The notes beneath the pieces were generated by a model. The model made no database searches. It was given only the letters and a program-made list of their open reading frames with translations, and was not told where the DNA came from. A DNA stretch of 47,082 bases from Ramlibacter sp. (GTDB taxonomy: Bacteria > Pseudomonadota > Gammaproteobacteria > Burkholderiales > Burkholderiaceae_C), in assembly GCF_013697775.1 (NCBI RefSeq), contig NZ_JACCWG010000435.1, forward strand, positions 1 through 47,082. Direction: 5' to 3'. Made by a program: the position numbers and the translations under genes. Below, piece after piece: positions 16,945 through 24,409 of the stretch; positions within the stretch are counted from its first letter, which is position 1, and each line of letters begins with the position of its first letter.

Positions 16945-17901
16945 ATGGATGCCACCCATCGCGTACGCGCCATGCTCTCCTTCGTGCAGGCCGCCGACCA
17001 CGGCAGCTTCGCGGCCGCCGCGCGCAGCCTGGGCATCTCCGCCGCCGCGGTGGGAAAGAACGTGGCGGGCCTGGAAGGCGCGCTGGGCGTGCGGCTGATG
17101 AACCGCAGCACGCGCTCGCTGCAGCTCACCGGCGAAGGCCAGGCCTTCCTGGAGCGCGCCCGCGACGCCATCCAGGCGCTGGACCTGGCCATCGACACCG
17201 TCGCCGCGCAGCGCGCCGCCCCCGCCGGGCGCGTGCGCATCTCGGTCAGCAACGCGTTCGGCCACCGCTACGTGCTGCCGCTGCTGCCCGGGCTGGTCAA
17301 GCGCCATCCCGCGCTGGTGCCCGAACTGGATTTCGACGACCGGCAGGTGGACATCGTGCGCGGCGGCTACGACATCGCCATCCGCGGCGGCCGCATCGCG
17401 GACTCCAGCCTGGTGTCGCGCCGCATCTGCGACCTGCACACGGTGCTGGTCGCCTCGCCCGCCTACCTCAAGGCGCACGGCACGCCCGCGCGGCCGGACG
17501 AACTGCGGCAGCACCGCCTGATCGCCGTGCGCTACCTCAACGGAACAACGTCTCCGTGGAGCCTGCGCAAGGCGCCGGGCGCGCCGGTGGACGACTGGCT
17601 GCCCGAGCCCCCAGCGCTGGTGGTGAGCGATCCCTGGGCCGTGGTGGAAGCGGCCGCCGCCGGCATGGGCATCGCCCAGTCCGGCGCGCACCACGCCTGG
17701 CCCTACCTGCAGGCCGGCAAGCTGAAGGTGCTGCTGCCGCGCCACCACGATTCCGGCCGCCGCGCCATGGTGCTGCAGTATCCGCACCGCGCCCTGGTGG
17801 CGCCGCGGGTGAAGGCCACGGTGGATTACCTGCTGGAGCAGCTGCAGCGGCACCCGGCGCTGTGCCTCACACTGGCGCAGCTGCGCGGCCTGTCGGCGTG
17901 A
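16945..17901 (+). CDS. LysR family transcriptional regulator
   Basis: The 318-residue protein has an N-terminal winged HTH (SFAAAARSLGISAAAVGKNV followed by LEGALGVRLMNRSTRSLQLT) and a full-length substrate-binding domain starting near residue 90 (GRVRISVSNAFGHRYVLPLL). The CrgA/DsdC-like subgroup is common in Burkholderiales. Its divergent position makes the F420-reductase-like gene the most likely target. Confidence 0.92.
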   Translation: MDATHRVRAMLSFVQAADHGSFAAAARSLGISAAAVGKNVAGLEGALGVRLMNRSTRSLQLTGEGQAFLERARDAIQALDLAIDTVAAQRAAPAGRVRISVSNAFGHRYVLPLLPGLVKRHPALVPELDFDDRQVDIVRGGYDIAIRGGRIADSSLVSRRICDLHTVLVASPAYLKAHGTPARPDELRQHRLIAVRYLNGTTSPWSLRKAPGAPVDDWLPEPPALVVSDPWAVVEAAAAGMGIAQSGAHHAWPYLQAGKLKVLLPRHHDSGRRAMVLQYPHRALVAPRVKATVDYLLEQLQRHPALCLTLAQLRGLSA

Positions 17902-17952
17902 GGGCGTGACGGTGCGAGCGGCCTTTCTTCAACCTTGACCAGGGCATTGCGA

Positions 17953-18597
17953 ATGAAGCAGATCCTCGTGTACAGCGACAGCGTGGGCTGGGGCATGGTT
18001 CCCGGCACCCGAGAACGTTTCCCCTTCGACCAGCGCTGGCCCGGTGTGCTGGAGAACGCGCTCGACGGCCTGGGCGCCGGCGTCCGGGTGATCGAGAACA
18101 GCCTGGCCGGGCGCAAGACCGTCTGGGACGACCCGTGGCGTCCCGGCCGCAACGGCGCCGTCGGCCTGGCCGAGGTGATCGAAATCAATTCGCCGCTGGC
18201 GCTGGTGGTGATCCAGCTGGGCACCAACGACTTCCAGGCGCCGCACGACATCCCGGCGTGGGCCTCCGCCGCCGGCGTCGGCCGGCTGGTCGACATCATC
18301 CGGCAGGCGCCCATCGAACCGGGCATGCCCCGGCCCGGGATCCTGGTGCTGGTGCCGCCCGACATCGTGGAGCCCAAGGGCGCCAATGTCCTGAAGTTCC
18401 AGGGAGCACCGGCACGCAGCAAGGGTTTCGGCGACGCGCTGAAGGCCATGGCTGAGCAGAAGCAGGTCGGCCTTTTCGACCTCAACCGGGTGACCGCCGC
18501 CAGCACACTGGACGGCATTCATCTGGACCGGGACCAGCACGCCGCCATCGGCCAGGCACTCGCGCCCGTGGTGGCCCGCATGCTGGCCGCAGCCTGA
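17953..18597 (+). CDS. SGNH/GDSL-type hydrolase (arylesterase-like)
   Basis: The 214-residue cytosolic protein carries the SGNH blocks: YSDSVGWG (nucleophile Ser, GDS-like), the Gly block near ENSLAGRKT, Asn in GTNDF and the Asp/His pair in DGIHLD. It resembles lysophospholipase/arylesterase relatives that act on small acyl esters, such as deacetylating sugars or glycerol esters. ATG 17953 (MKQILVYSD) is preferred over the track start six residues upstream. There is no signal peptide. Confidence 0.85.
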   Translation: MKQILVYSDSVGWGMVPGTRERFPFDQRWPGVLENALDGLGAGVRVIENSLAGRKTVWDDPWRPGRNGAVGLAEVIEINSPLALVVIQLGTNDFQAPHDIPAWASAAGVGRLVDIIRQAPIEPGMPRPGILVLVPPDIVEPKGANVLKFQGAPARSKGFGDALKAMAEQKQVGLFDLNRVTAASTLDGIHLDRDQHAAIGQALAPVVARMLAAA

Positions 18598-18612
18598 CCG
18601 CGCCGAAGGCCC

Positions 18613-19245
18613 CTAGCAGAACACCTGGCGCGCCAGGTCCCAGCGGTCCAGCCGGTCCTGCATGCCGTTGTTGCCGCCGTTGATGATGCGGCTGATCTGG
18701 CGGAAGGTGTCCTCGTCGTCCTTGTCGGCCAGCGGGTTCAGGCCCTTGGAGTTCCAGAACCAGGCCGCCGACAGCGTCGCGCCGACCGGTGTGATGAGCC
18801 CGCCGGGGTTCTGCACCACGGTCCCATCGCTGATCCCCTTGCCGTAGGCCGTGTAGTTGCTCCTGCCGGTCACCTGGATCAGGCCGCGCCCGCGGAAGTT
18901 CCAGCCGTCGCCCGAGGCGGTGTTGCCGTTGCCGTTGCGGCTGGCATACACGTAGTTGGCGATCTTCTGCGGCTGGCGGTCGTAGGGCTGGGCGAAGGCG
19001 TCGCTGGTGAAGCGCGAAGGCCAGGTCTTGCGCAGGCCCTGCCACGAATAATTCAGGTTTTCCTCGACGGCGCGAAAGCTGCCCGACTCGTGCGCGATCT
19101 GCGCCACGAAGGCGGCGACCCGCACGCCGCTGTTGATGCCGAAGCGCACCATGGCGGCATTGAGCGCATCGACGTACATGGCGGCGACGTCCGGCTTGGC
19201 GTCGGGCACTGCGTCTTGCAGCTGGCTGGCTGTGATCGGTTGCAT
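18613..19245 (-). CDS. Glycoside hydrolase family 19 lysozyme/chitinase-like protein
   Basis: The 210-residue protein matches the short bacterial/phage GH19 type: FVAQIAHESGSFRAVEENLN contains the catalytic Glu pair region, followed by NYSWQGL, GDGWNFRGRGLIQVTGRSNY and the ending NGGNNGMQDRLDRW. Such enzymes cleave chitin or peptidoglycan glycan. The start at 19245 is supported by GGGGAG upstream. There is no signal peptide, as in phage endolysins, but no other phage gene is near, so it may be a domesticated endolysin or be released by lysis. Confidence 0.85.
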   Translation of the reverse strand: MQPITASQLQDAVPDAKPDVAAMYVDALNAAMVRFGINSGVRVAAFVAQIAHESGSFRAVEENLNYSWQGLRKTWPSRFTSDAFAQPYDRQPQKIANYVYASRNGNGNTASGDGWNFRGRGLIQVTGRSNYTAYGKGISDGTVVQNPGGLITPVGATLSAAWFWNSKGLNPLADKDDEDTFRQISRIINGGNNGMQDRLDRWDLARQVFC

Positions 19246-19402
19246 GGCGGTCTCCCCTATTTCGGCGTGTTCAGCACGCGTTGTAAGCAAAGACCGGCCC
19301 GGCCGCAAGCCCCGCGTGCGCGCAGGCGGCGAATGCGTCACGCAGGCCGCGCCTGGCGTTGTTCGCGCGCCGCGCCGATCGTCATGGCGCCCGACGAAGA
19401 CG

Positions 19403-20509
19403 CTACGGCACGTTCCTGACCAGCGCCGCCGCCATGTCGATCACCACCACCTGATGCGGCTGCAGCCGCTGCGTGGGCTTGTGGATGTGGAAACCGAACG
19501 GGTCGCCCACCTCGGTCTTGATGCCAGAGAGTTCTTCCATCACGGCCAGCCCGCAGTACGGCGCATAGAAATCGGAATAGCCGCCCTCGTGCGTCATCAG
19601 CAGCCGCCCGCCGCACAGGCGTTCGGCGGCGTCCTTCAGCGCGCGCGTCATCAGCCGGTAGGTTTCGGCCATCGCCATCTGCCGGCCCAGCGGATCGTAG
19701 AGGCAGCTGTCGAAACCCGAGGCCACGAAGACCATCTCGGGCCTGAATTTCTCCAGCGCCGGAAGCACCACGCGCTCGACCACCGCCAGGTAGGTGTCGT
19801 GCCCCGACCCCGGCGGCAGCGGCACGTTGATGTTGCCGCCGCGGCCTGCGCCTTCGCCGGTTTCGGTCAGCGTGCCGGAATTCACCGGGTAGTTGCTCTC
19901 CTCGTGCACGGACATGGTCAGCACGTCCGGGTCGTGGAAGTACAGGCCCTGCACGCCGTTGCCGTGGTGCACGTCCCAGTCGAACACCGCGATGCGCTTC
20001 ATGCCATGCACCGCGCGCAGGTGCTCGATGGCGATGGCCGTGTTGGCCAGCAGGCAGAAGCCGCGCCCGCGGTCGCGCTCGGCATGGTGGCCGGGCGGAC
20101 GCACCAGCGCGTAGGCGTTGCGGATTTCGCCGTTCACGATGGCGTCCGCGGCGGCGATGCAGCCGCCGGCCGACAGCTGCGCGATCGGCCACGAATCGGG
20201 GCCGACCGGCGCGCGCTCGCCGGCGTCGCCGTGGCCCTGCCTGCTCATCGCCTTCAGCCGCTCGACATAGCCCGGCGTGTGGATGCGCAGGACCTCTTCC
20301 TCCGTCGCGGGACGCGGGCGCACCAGGGCCAGTTCGTCCAGCAGGCCCGACACCTCCAGCAGGTTGCGGATGCGCCGTTTGCTGGTCGGCTCCTCGATGT
20401 GGAACAGGCCGGGCTCGATGAAGCCGCCCGCCGGCATGGCACCGGCGGCGATGCCGGTGATGTGCCACATGTAGCGTTCATGCCAGACCAGGCCGGTCTT
20501 CGCAGCCAT
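19403..20509 (-). CDS. HDAC / acetylpolyamine amidohydrolase-like deacetylase
   Basis: The 368-residue zinc hydrolase of the arginase-deacetylase fold shows all catalytic segments: RPPGHHAERDRGRGFCLLAN (tandem His), FDWDVHHGNGVQ (zinc Asp and His), ASGFDSCLYDPLGRQ (second zinc Asp) and THEGGYSDFYAPYCG (in place of the Tyr loop). Bacterial members remove acetyl groups from acetylpolyamines or other N-acetyl amines. It is the last gene of the operon, starting two bases after the PLP decarboxylase stop. Paired with the GNAT in the same operon it could remove a protecting acetyl group, which is an inference. Confidence 0.88.
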   Translation of the reverse strand: MAAKTGLVWHERYMWHITGIAAGAMPAGGFIEPGLFHIEEPTSKRRIRNLLEVSGLLDELALVRPRPATEEEVLRIHTPGYVERLKAMSRQGHGDAGERAPVGPDSWPIAQLSAGGCIAAADAIVNGEIRNAYALVRPPGHHAERDRGRGFCLLANTAIAIEHLRAVHGMKRIAVFDWDVHHGNGVQGLYFHDPDVLTMSVHEESNYPVNSGTLTETGEGAGRGGNINVPLPPGSGHDTYLAVVERVVLPALEKFRPEMVFVASGFDSCLYDPLGRQMAMAETYRLMTRALKDAAERLCGGRLLMTHEGGYSDFYAPYCGLAVMEELSGIKTEVGDPFGFHIHKPTQRLQPHQVVVIDMAAALVRNVP

Positions 20510-20511
20510 GC

Positions 20512-21771
20512 TCAATCGCAGGACAGTTCGAGCGCCAGCAGTTCGTCCATGCGCTGGCGGCGGCGGATCAGCCGGCGGCTGCCGCCGTCCAGCAGCACCT
20601 CGGGCGCCAGCGTGCGGCTGTTGTAGTTGGAGGACATGCTCGCGCAGTACGCGCCGGCGTCGTTGAACACCGCTAGGTCGCCCACCTCGGGCTCGGGCAT
20701 GTCCTGCGTGACGATGCCGCCGCCCGCCTCCTGCGTGAACAGGTCGCCGGCCTCGCACAGCGGCCCGCCCACGATGGTGGGGCGCACGTTGCCGCGCGCC
20801 GGCGCGCCGGCCTGCGGCACGATTTCGATCTGGTGGAAGCTGCCGTACATGGACGGGCGCATCAGGTCGTTGAAGCCGGCGTCCACCAGCACGAACTGGT
20901 TGGCCCCTACGCTCTTCTTGGCACGCACCTCCGACACCAGGCAGCCCGAATTCGCCACCACGTAGCGGCCCGGCTCGATCTCCAGCGAGACCGGATGCCC
21001 CAGGTGCGCCTCGATGGTGGCGCGCGCCGCGCTCCACACGTCGAAAATTTCGCCGACGTCGAGCTCCTTGTCGCCCTCGCGGTAAGTGGCCGGCAGGCCG
21101 CCGCCGGCCGACACCGCCTGGATGTCGATCGGGCACTTGCGCACCTCGTTGACCATCGCGTCGCACACGCGCCGCAGGTGGCCGACGTCGGCGCCGGAGC
21201 CGATGTGCATGTGCAGCCCGACCAGCTGCAACTCGTGCCTGCGGATGAGGCCGTAGCACTCCTGCACGTTCTCGTGCCAGATGCCGTGCTTGCTGAACTC
21301 GCCGCCGGTGTTGGTCTTGCGGTTGAAGCCGCTGCCGAAACCGGGGTTGATGCGCAGCCACACCGCATGGCCAGGGCTGGCCTGCGCCAGCTGCTCCAGC
21401 ATCTGCGGCGAGCCGATGTTCACCGGGATCTTCAACTGCGCGATGCGTTGCAGCACCGTGCGGTCGAGGATGTCCGACGCATAGACGATGCCGGCCGGCT
21501 CGCCCGAGCCAACGAAGCCGGCCGCCACCGCGCGCTCGATCTCGCCCAGCGACACCGCATCGACCACCACGCCCAGCTCGCGCAGCAGCCGCAGCACGTG
21601 CACGTTGGAATTTGCCTTCTGTGCGTAGCGGACCACGCCGAACTTCTTCAGCCGCTCGATCCGCCCGCGGATCGCCGCCGCGTCGTAGACCCAGCACGGC
21701 GTGCCGTGCTGCTGCGCGACCTCCCGCAGCGTGTCGTCGGGGATGGTATGCCTGGTTGTGGGTGCGTTCAT
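20512..21771 (-). CDS. Diaminopimelate decarboxylase-like PLP enzyme (fold type III)
   Basis: The 419-residue protein has the alanine-racemase/LysA barrel with the PLP lysine in RYAQKANSN, the HMHIGSGAD segment, the phosphate-binding glycine run QAVSAGGGLP, EIEPGRY and the C-terminal domain with GGPLCEAGDLF, the substrate-side Cys of decarboxylases. Family members decarboxylate D-centre meso-diaminopimelate, carboxynorspermidine, ornithine/arginine or citryl-diaminopropionate. The operon context suggests a dedicated paralogue rather than housekeeping LysA. AGGAGACACCG precedes the ATG. Confidence 0.85.
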   Translation of the reverse strand: MNAPTTRHTIPDDTLREVAQQHGTPCWVYDAAAIRGRIERLKKFGVVRYAQKANSNVHVLRLLRELGVVVDAVSLGEIERAVAAGFVGSGEPAGIVYASDILDRTVLQRIAQLKIPVNIGSPQMLEQLAQASPGHAVWLRINPGFGSGFNRKTNTGGEFSKHGIWHENVQECYGLIRRHELQLVGLHMHIGSGADVGHLRRVCDAMVNEVRKCPIDIQAVSAGGGLPATYREGDKELDVGEIFDVWSAARATIEAHLGHPVSLEIEPGRYVVANSGCLVSEVRAKKSVGANQFVLVDAGFNDLMRPSMYGSFHQIEIVPQAGAPARGNVRPTIVGGPLCEAGDLFTQEAGGGIVTQDMPEPEVGDLAVFNDAGAYCASMSSNYNSRTLAPEVLLDGGSRRLIRRRQRMDELLALELSCD

Positions 21772-21804
21772 CGGTGTCTCCTGGGTGTTCGGAAAATCTG
21801 TTTT

Positions 21805-22860
21805 TCAGGCCCGCGCACCGGCCGGCGCGATCTCGACGATCACGTAGGCCAGGTCGTTGAAGCCCTGCGCGATGAAGCGGTCGCTCAGCGCCGCGTAGCG
21901 GGTGCGCGCGGCCACCGGGTCGGGGTGGTACAGCCGGCAGCCGCCGGCCATGTCCAGCGCGGGCCGCAGCGGCGACGGGTTGGCCATGGTCCGGCGGCCG
22001 TCCACGCGCAGCAGGCCCTCGTGGGCCGGCACGTCGAACACCACGCTGTCGGCGCCGACGATGGACTTCGCGAGATCCACCAGCTCCCACTGCTTGGTGG
22101 CGGCGTTGCCGAGCGAATAGCCCAGCAGCACCGCATGCGCATGCGCGCCCTGCGGCGTCTGCCGGAACGCCGCGATGGCGCGGAACGCGGCGCCTTGCAG
22201 CTGCAGCCCGTTGTCGCCGCCGTTGGAGGTCAGCGCCAGCATGTCGCGCGTGGACGCCAGGCCGAACGGCAGGTTGCCCAGCACCAGCGTGCGGCTGCCG
22301 GCCGCGCCGCCGACGACGCCGGCGAAACCGTCGCGGATGTCGTTCAGCATGCCCACGCGATCCGTCTGTTCGTTCAGCACATGGTTGCAATGGAAGTACG
22401 CCAGCGCGCGCGGATTGATGTCCATGCCGATGCGGCGCACGCCGTTGCCGAAAAAGGCCAGGTTGTGGCCGCTGCCGGTCGCCAGGTCGATCACCGTGTC
22501 GGCCCAGTGCACCAGCCCGCGCCGGCGGCAGTACGCGAGGATCGCCTCGCTCTCGTCCGCGAACGGGAACACGCGGATGCGCGCATCGACCCACACGCCG
22601 TCCGTCAGCACGGTTGACTGCCCGATCAGGTTGACGCGCACGCCCAGGGCGCCGTCCTGCACCAGGCCCAGTGTGTTGAGCGCGTCCACCGTGAACGAAG
22701 CCGGCAGCTTGAACGGCCGCAGCTGCGACGGGCTGGACTGCCAGTCCCGGTATGCCGGGCTGCCGCAGACGGCCTTCAGTTGCGCGACGGCGGCGGCGCG
22801 CAGAGCCCCATCTTCCGCGAGCCTGGAGGTCGCCAGGAAGATGCTGTCGGTGTCGATCAT
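21805..22860 (-). CDS. SAM-dependent methyltransferase with NLPFG active-site motif
   Basis: The 351-residue class I methyltransferase has an N-terminal helical/strand domain of about 120 residues (FKLPASFTVDALNTLGLVQD), then the SAM motif VIDLATGSGHNLAFFG, RIGMDINPRALAYF and LVLGNLPFGLAST. NLPFG corresponds to the (D/N)PP(Y/F) motif of enzymes that methylate planar nitrogen such as glutamine amide or adenine N6. The track start at 23454 runs through the neighbouring gene; ATG 22860 overlaps the carbamoyltransferase stop (ATGA). Specific substrate is unknown; coupling to the carbamoyltransferase suggests the same pathway. Confidence 0.8.
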   Translation of the reverse strand: MIDTDSIFLATSRLAEDGALRAAAVAQLKAVCGSPAYRDWQSSPSQLRPFKLPASFTVDALNTLGLVQDGALGVRVNLIGQSTVLTDGVWVDARIRVFPFADESEAILAYCRRRGLVHWADTVIDLATGSGHNLAFFGNGVRRIGMDINPRALAYFHCNHVLNEQTDRVGMLNDIRDGFAGVVGGAAGSRTLVLGNLPFGLASTRDMLALTSNGGDNGLQLQGAAFRAIAAFRQTPQGAHAHAVLLGYSLGNAATKQWELVDLAKSIVGADSVVFDVPAHEGLLRVDGRRTMANPSPLRPALDMAGGCRLYHPDPVAARTRYAALSDRFIAQGFNDLAYVIVEIAPAGARA

Positions 22861-23864
22861 GGCGCCCTGCCCAGCATCAGGCCCAGCAACGCGCAGCGCA
22901 GCCACACGCAGTCGCGCGCCTGCTTGAAGTAGTGCGCCTGCGGCATGGGGTCCAGCGCGCGGTCGATGTGGTCGGCGATCGGCCCGATGTGCAGCACGGC
23001 GATCGGCCGCCCGAGCTGCGCCACCGCCTGCGCGGTGATGCGGTAGTTGTCCGGCGTGGGCGTACTCTGCTTGGACGCTACGTTGGCCTTGTCGTCGAAG
23101 TCGGCGTGGAAGTTCGAGTGGTACACGCCCAGCGTGGTGACCAGGTCGGCCCGCGCCAGGATCTCGCCGATGCCACCGCACATCTCCACCGCCGTGCCGC
23201 GCTGCCGCAGCAGCTGCGCCACGTCGTCGGGCATGCTGGAGCCCGGCGGTTCCAGGACCAGCAGGCGCACGCCGAACAGCGACAGGCCCATCACCAGCGA
23301 CCGGTGCGCGCGCCAGCCCAGGTGGCCGACGATGCCGACGGTCAGCCCGTCCACCCGGCCGAAGTGCTTGTGGATGCGGTACAGGTCGCCCATGGCCTGC
23401 GTCGGGTGCTCGCCGTAGCCGTCGCCGGCGTTGACCACCGGCACCGGCGAACATTGCGCGGCGCGCGCGGCGGAGCCGGTCTCGGGGTGCCGCAGCACCA
23501 GCAGGTCGGACATCTGCGCGGTGAAGCGCACCACGTCCTCCAGCGTCTCTTCGTAGAAGCCGACGGCGCGGGTGGTGGCCGGGTCGGCGAAGCCGATCAC
23601 GTGGCCGCCCACGCGCAGCATCGCCGCCTCGAAACTCATGCGGGTGCGCGTGCTCTGCTGGTAGAACATCACGGCCATGGTGCGGCCCGCGATCACGCCG
23701 GCGCAGGAGGTGCGCGGCGCCTGTTCCAGCAGGGCCGCCATGCGAAAGCAGTGCTCCAGCATCGGCCGCGTCACGTCCAGCATCGAGACGATGCTGCGCG
23801 GCAGCGCCGGCCCGTCGGCCAGGGCGCCGCGCAGGTCGCCGGCGGTCATCTGCGCTTCGGACAT
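22857..23864 (-). CDS. Aspartate/ornithine carbamoyltransferase-family protein, altered substrate site
   Basis: The 335-residue protein keeps the carbamoyl-phosphate site (QQSTRTRMSFEAAM) and HPTQAMGDLY of the ATCase branch, plus an ATCase-like ending (AHYFKQARDCVWLRCALLGL). Residues that bind aspartate look replaced: the usual RVQxER loop aligns with LGVYHSNFH, the HPLPR motif with HIGPIAD, and the S..KGE loop with VGFYEE. I therefore infer carbamoylation of a different amine. Start at 23864, six bases after the GNAT stop codon; the stop overlaps the methyltransferase start. Confidence 0.85.
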   Translation of the reverse strand: MSEAQMTAGDLRGALADGPALPRSIVSMLDVTRPMLEHCFRMAALLEQAPRTSCAGVIAGRTMAVMFYQQSTRTRMSFEAAMLRVGGHVIGFADPATTRAVGFYEETLEDVVRFTAQMSDLLVLRHPETGSAARAAQCSPVPVVNAGDGYGEHPTQAMGDLYRIHKHFGRVDGLTVGIVGHLGWRAHRSLVMGLSLFGVRLLVLEPPGSSMPDDVAQLLRQRGTAVEMCGGIGEILARADLVTTLGVYHSNFHADFDDKANVASKQSTPTPDNYRITAQAVAQLGRPIAVLHIGPIADHIDRALDPMPQAHYFKQARDCVWLRCALLGLMLGRAP

Positions 23865-23869
23865 GGAGG

Positions 23870-24373
23870 TCACTTCGCGCCGGGCGAACCCTCGGCCAGT
23901 GCGCCGACCGCCTCCCGCGTCATGCGAAAGACATGCCAGCCCTCCATGGGCGCCGCGCCCAGCGATTTGTAGAAGTCGATGGACGGCGTGTTCCAGTCCA
24001 GCACCGACCATTCCATGCGCGCGCAGTCGCGCTGCACCGCGATCTGCGCCAGGCCGCGCAGCAGCCCCTTGCCCAGGCCGTGGCCGCGCGCCTCGGGCTT
24101 GACGAACAGGTCTTCCAGGTAGATGCCCTTCTTGCCGAGGAAGGTGGAGTAGTTGTGGAAGAACAGCGCGAAACCCACGCCCTTGCCGTCGAGTTCCGCG
24201 ATCAGCACCTCGGCGGGCGGCCGCTCGGACGCGAACAGCGCCTCGCGGATCACCGCCGGCGTCGCGACGAACATGTCCTCCAGCTTCTCGTAGACGGCCA
24301 GGTCGCGGACCAGCTCAACGATCAGGTCGGTGTCGGCCGCGGTGGCGGGGCGGATGTGGGTCGAAGATGCCAT
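23870..24373 (-). CDS. GNAT acetyltransferase (diamine/thialysine-acetyltransferase type)
   Basis: The 167-residue protein resembles the SSAT/thialysine branch of GNAT enzymes: YEKLEDMFVATPAVI near the N-terminus, the acetyl-CoA loop LEDLFVKPEARGHGLGKGLL, and WSVLDWNTPSIDFYKSLGA. Relatives acetylate terminal amines of spermidine, putrescine-like diamines or lysine analogues with acetyl-CoA. Its place in an operon with an HDAC-like deacetylase and a LysA-like decarboxylase supports an amine substrate. Start ATG 24373 lies 36 bp after the FAD gene. Confidence 0.85.
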   Translation of the reverse strand: MASSTHIRPATAADTDLIVELVRDLAVYEKLEDMFVATPAVIREALFASERPPAEVLIAELDGKGVGFALFFHNYSTFLGKKGIYLEDLFVKPEARGHGLGKGLLRGLAQIAVQRDCARMEWSVLDWNTPSIDFYKSLGAAPMEGWHVFRMTREAVGALAEGSPGAK

Positions 24374-24409
24374 GTGCTTGTTGCCTTGCTGAAATGTTGT
24401 CGTGCCGGA

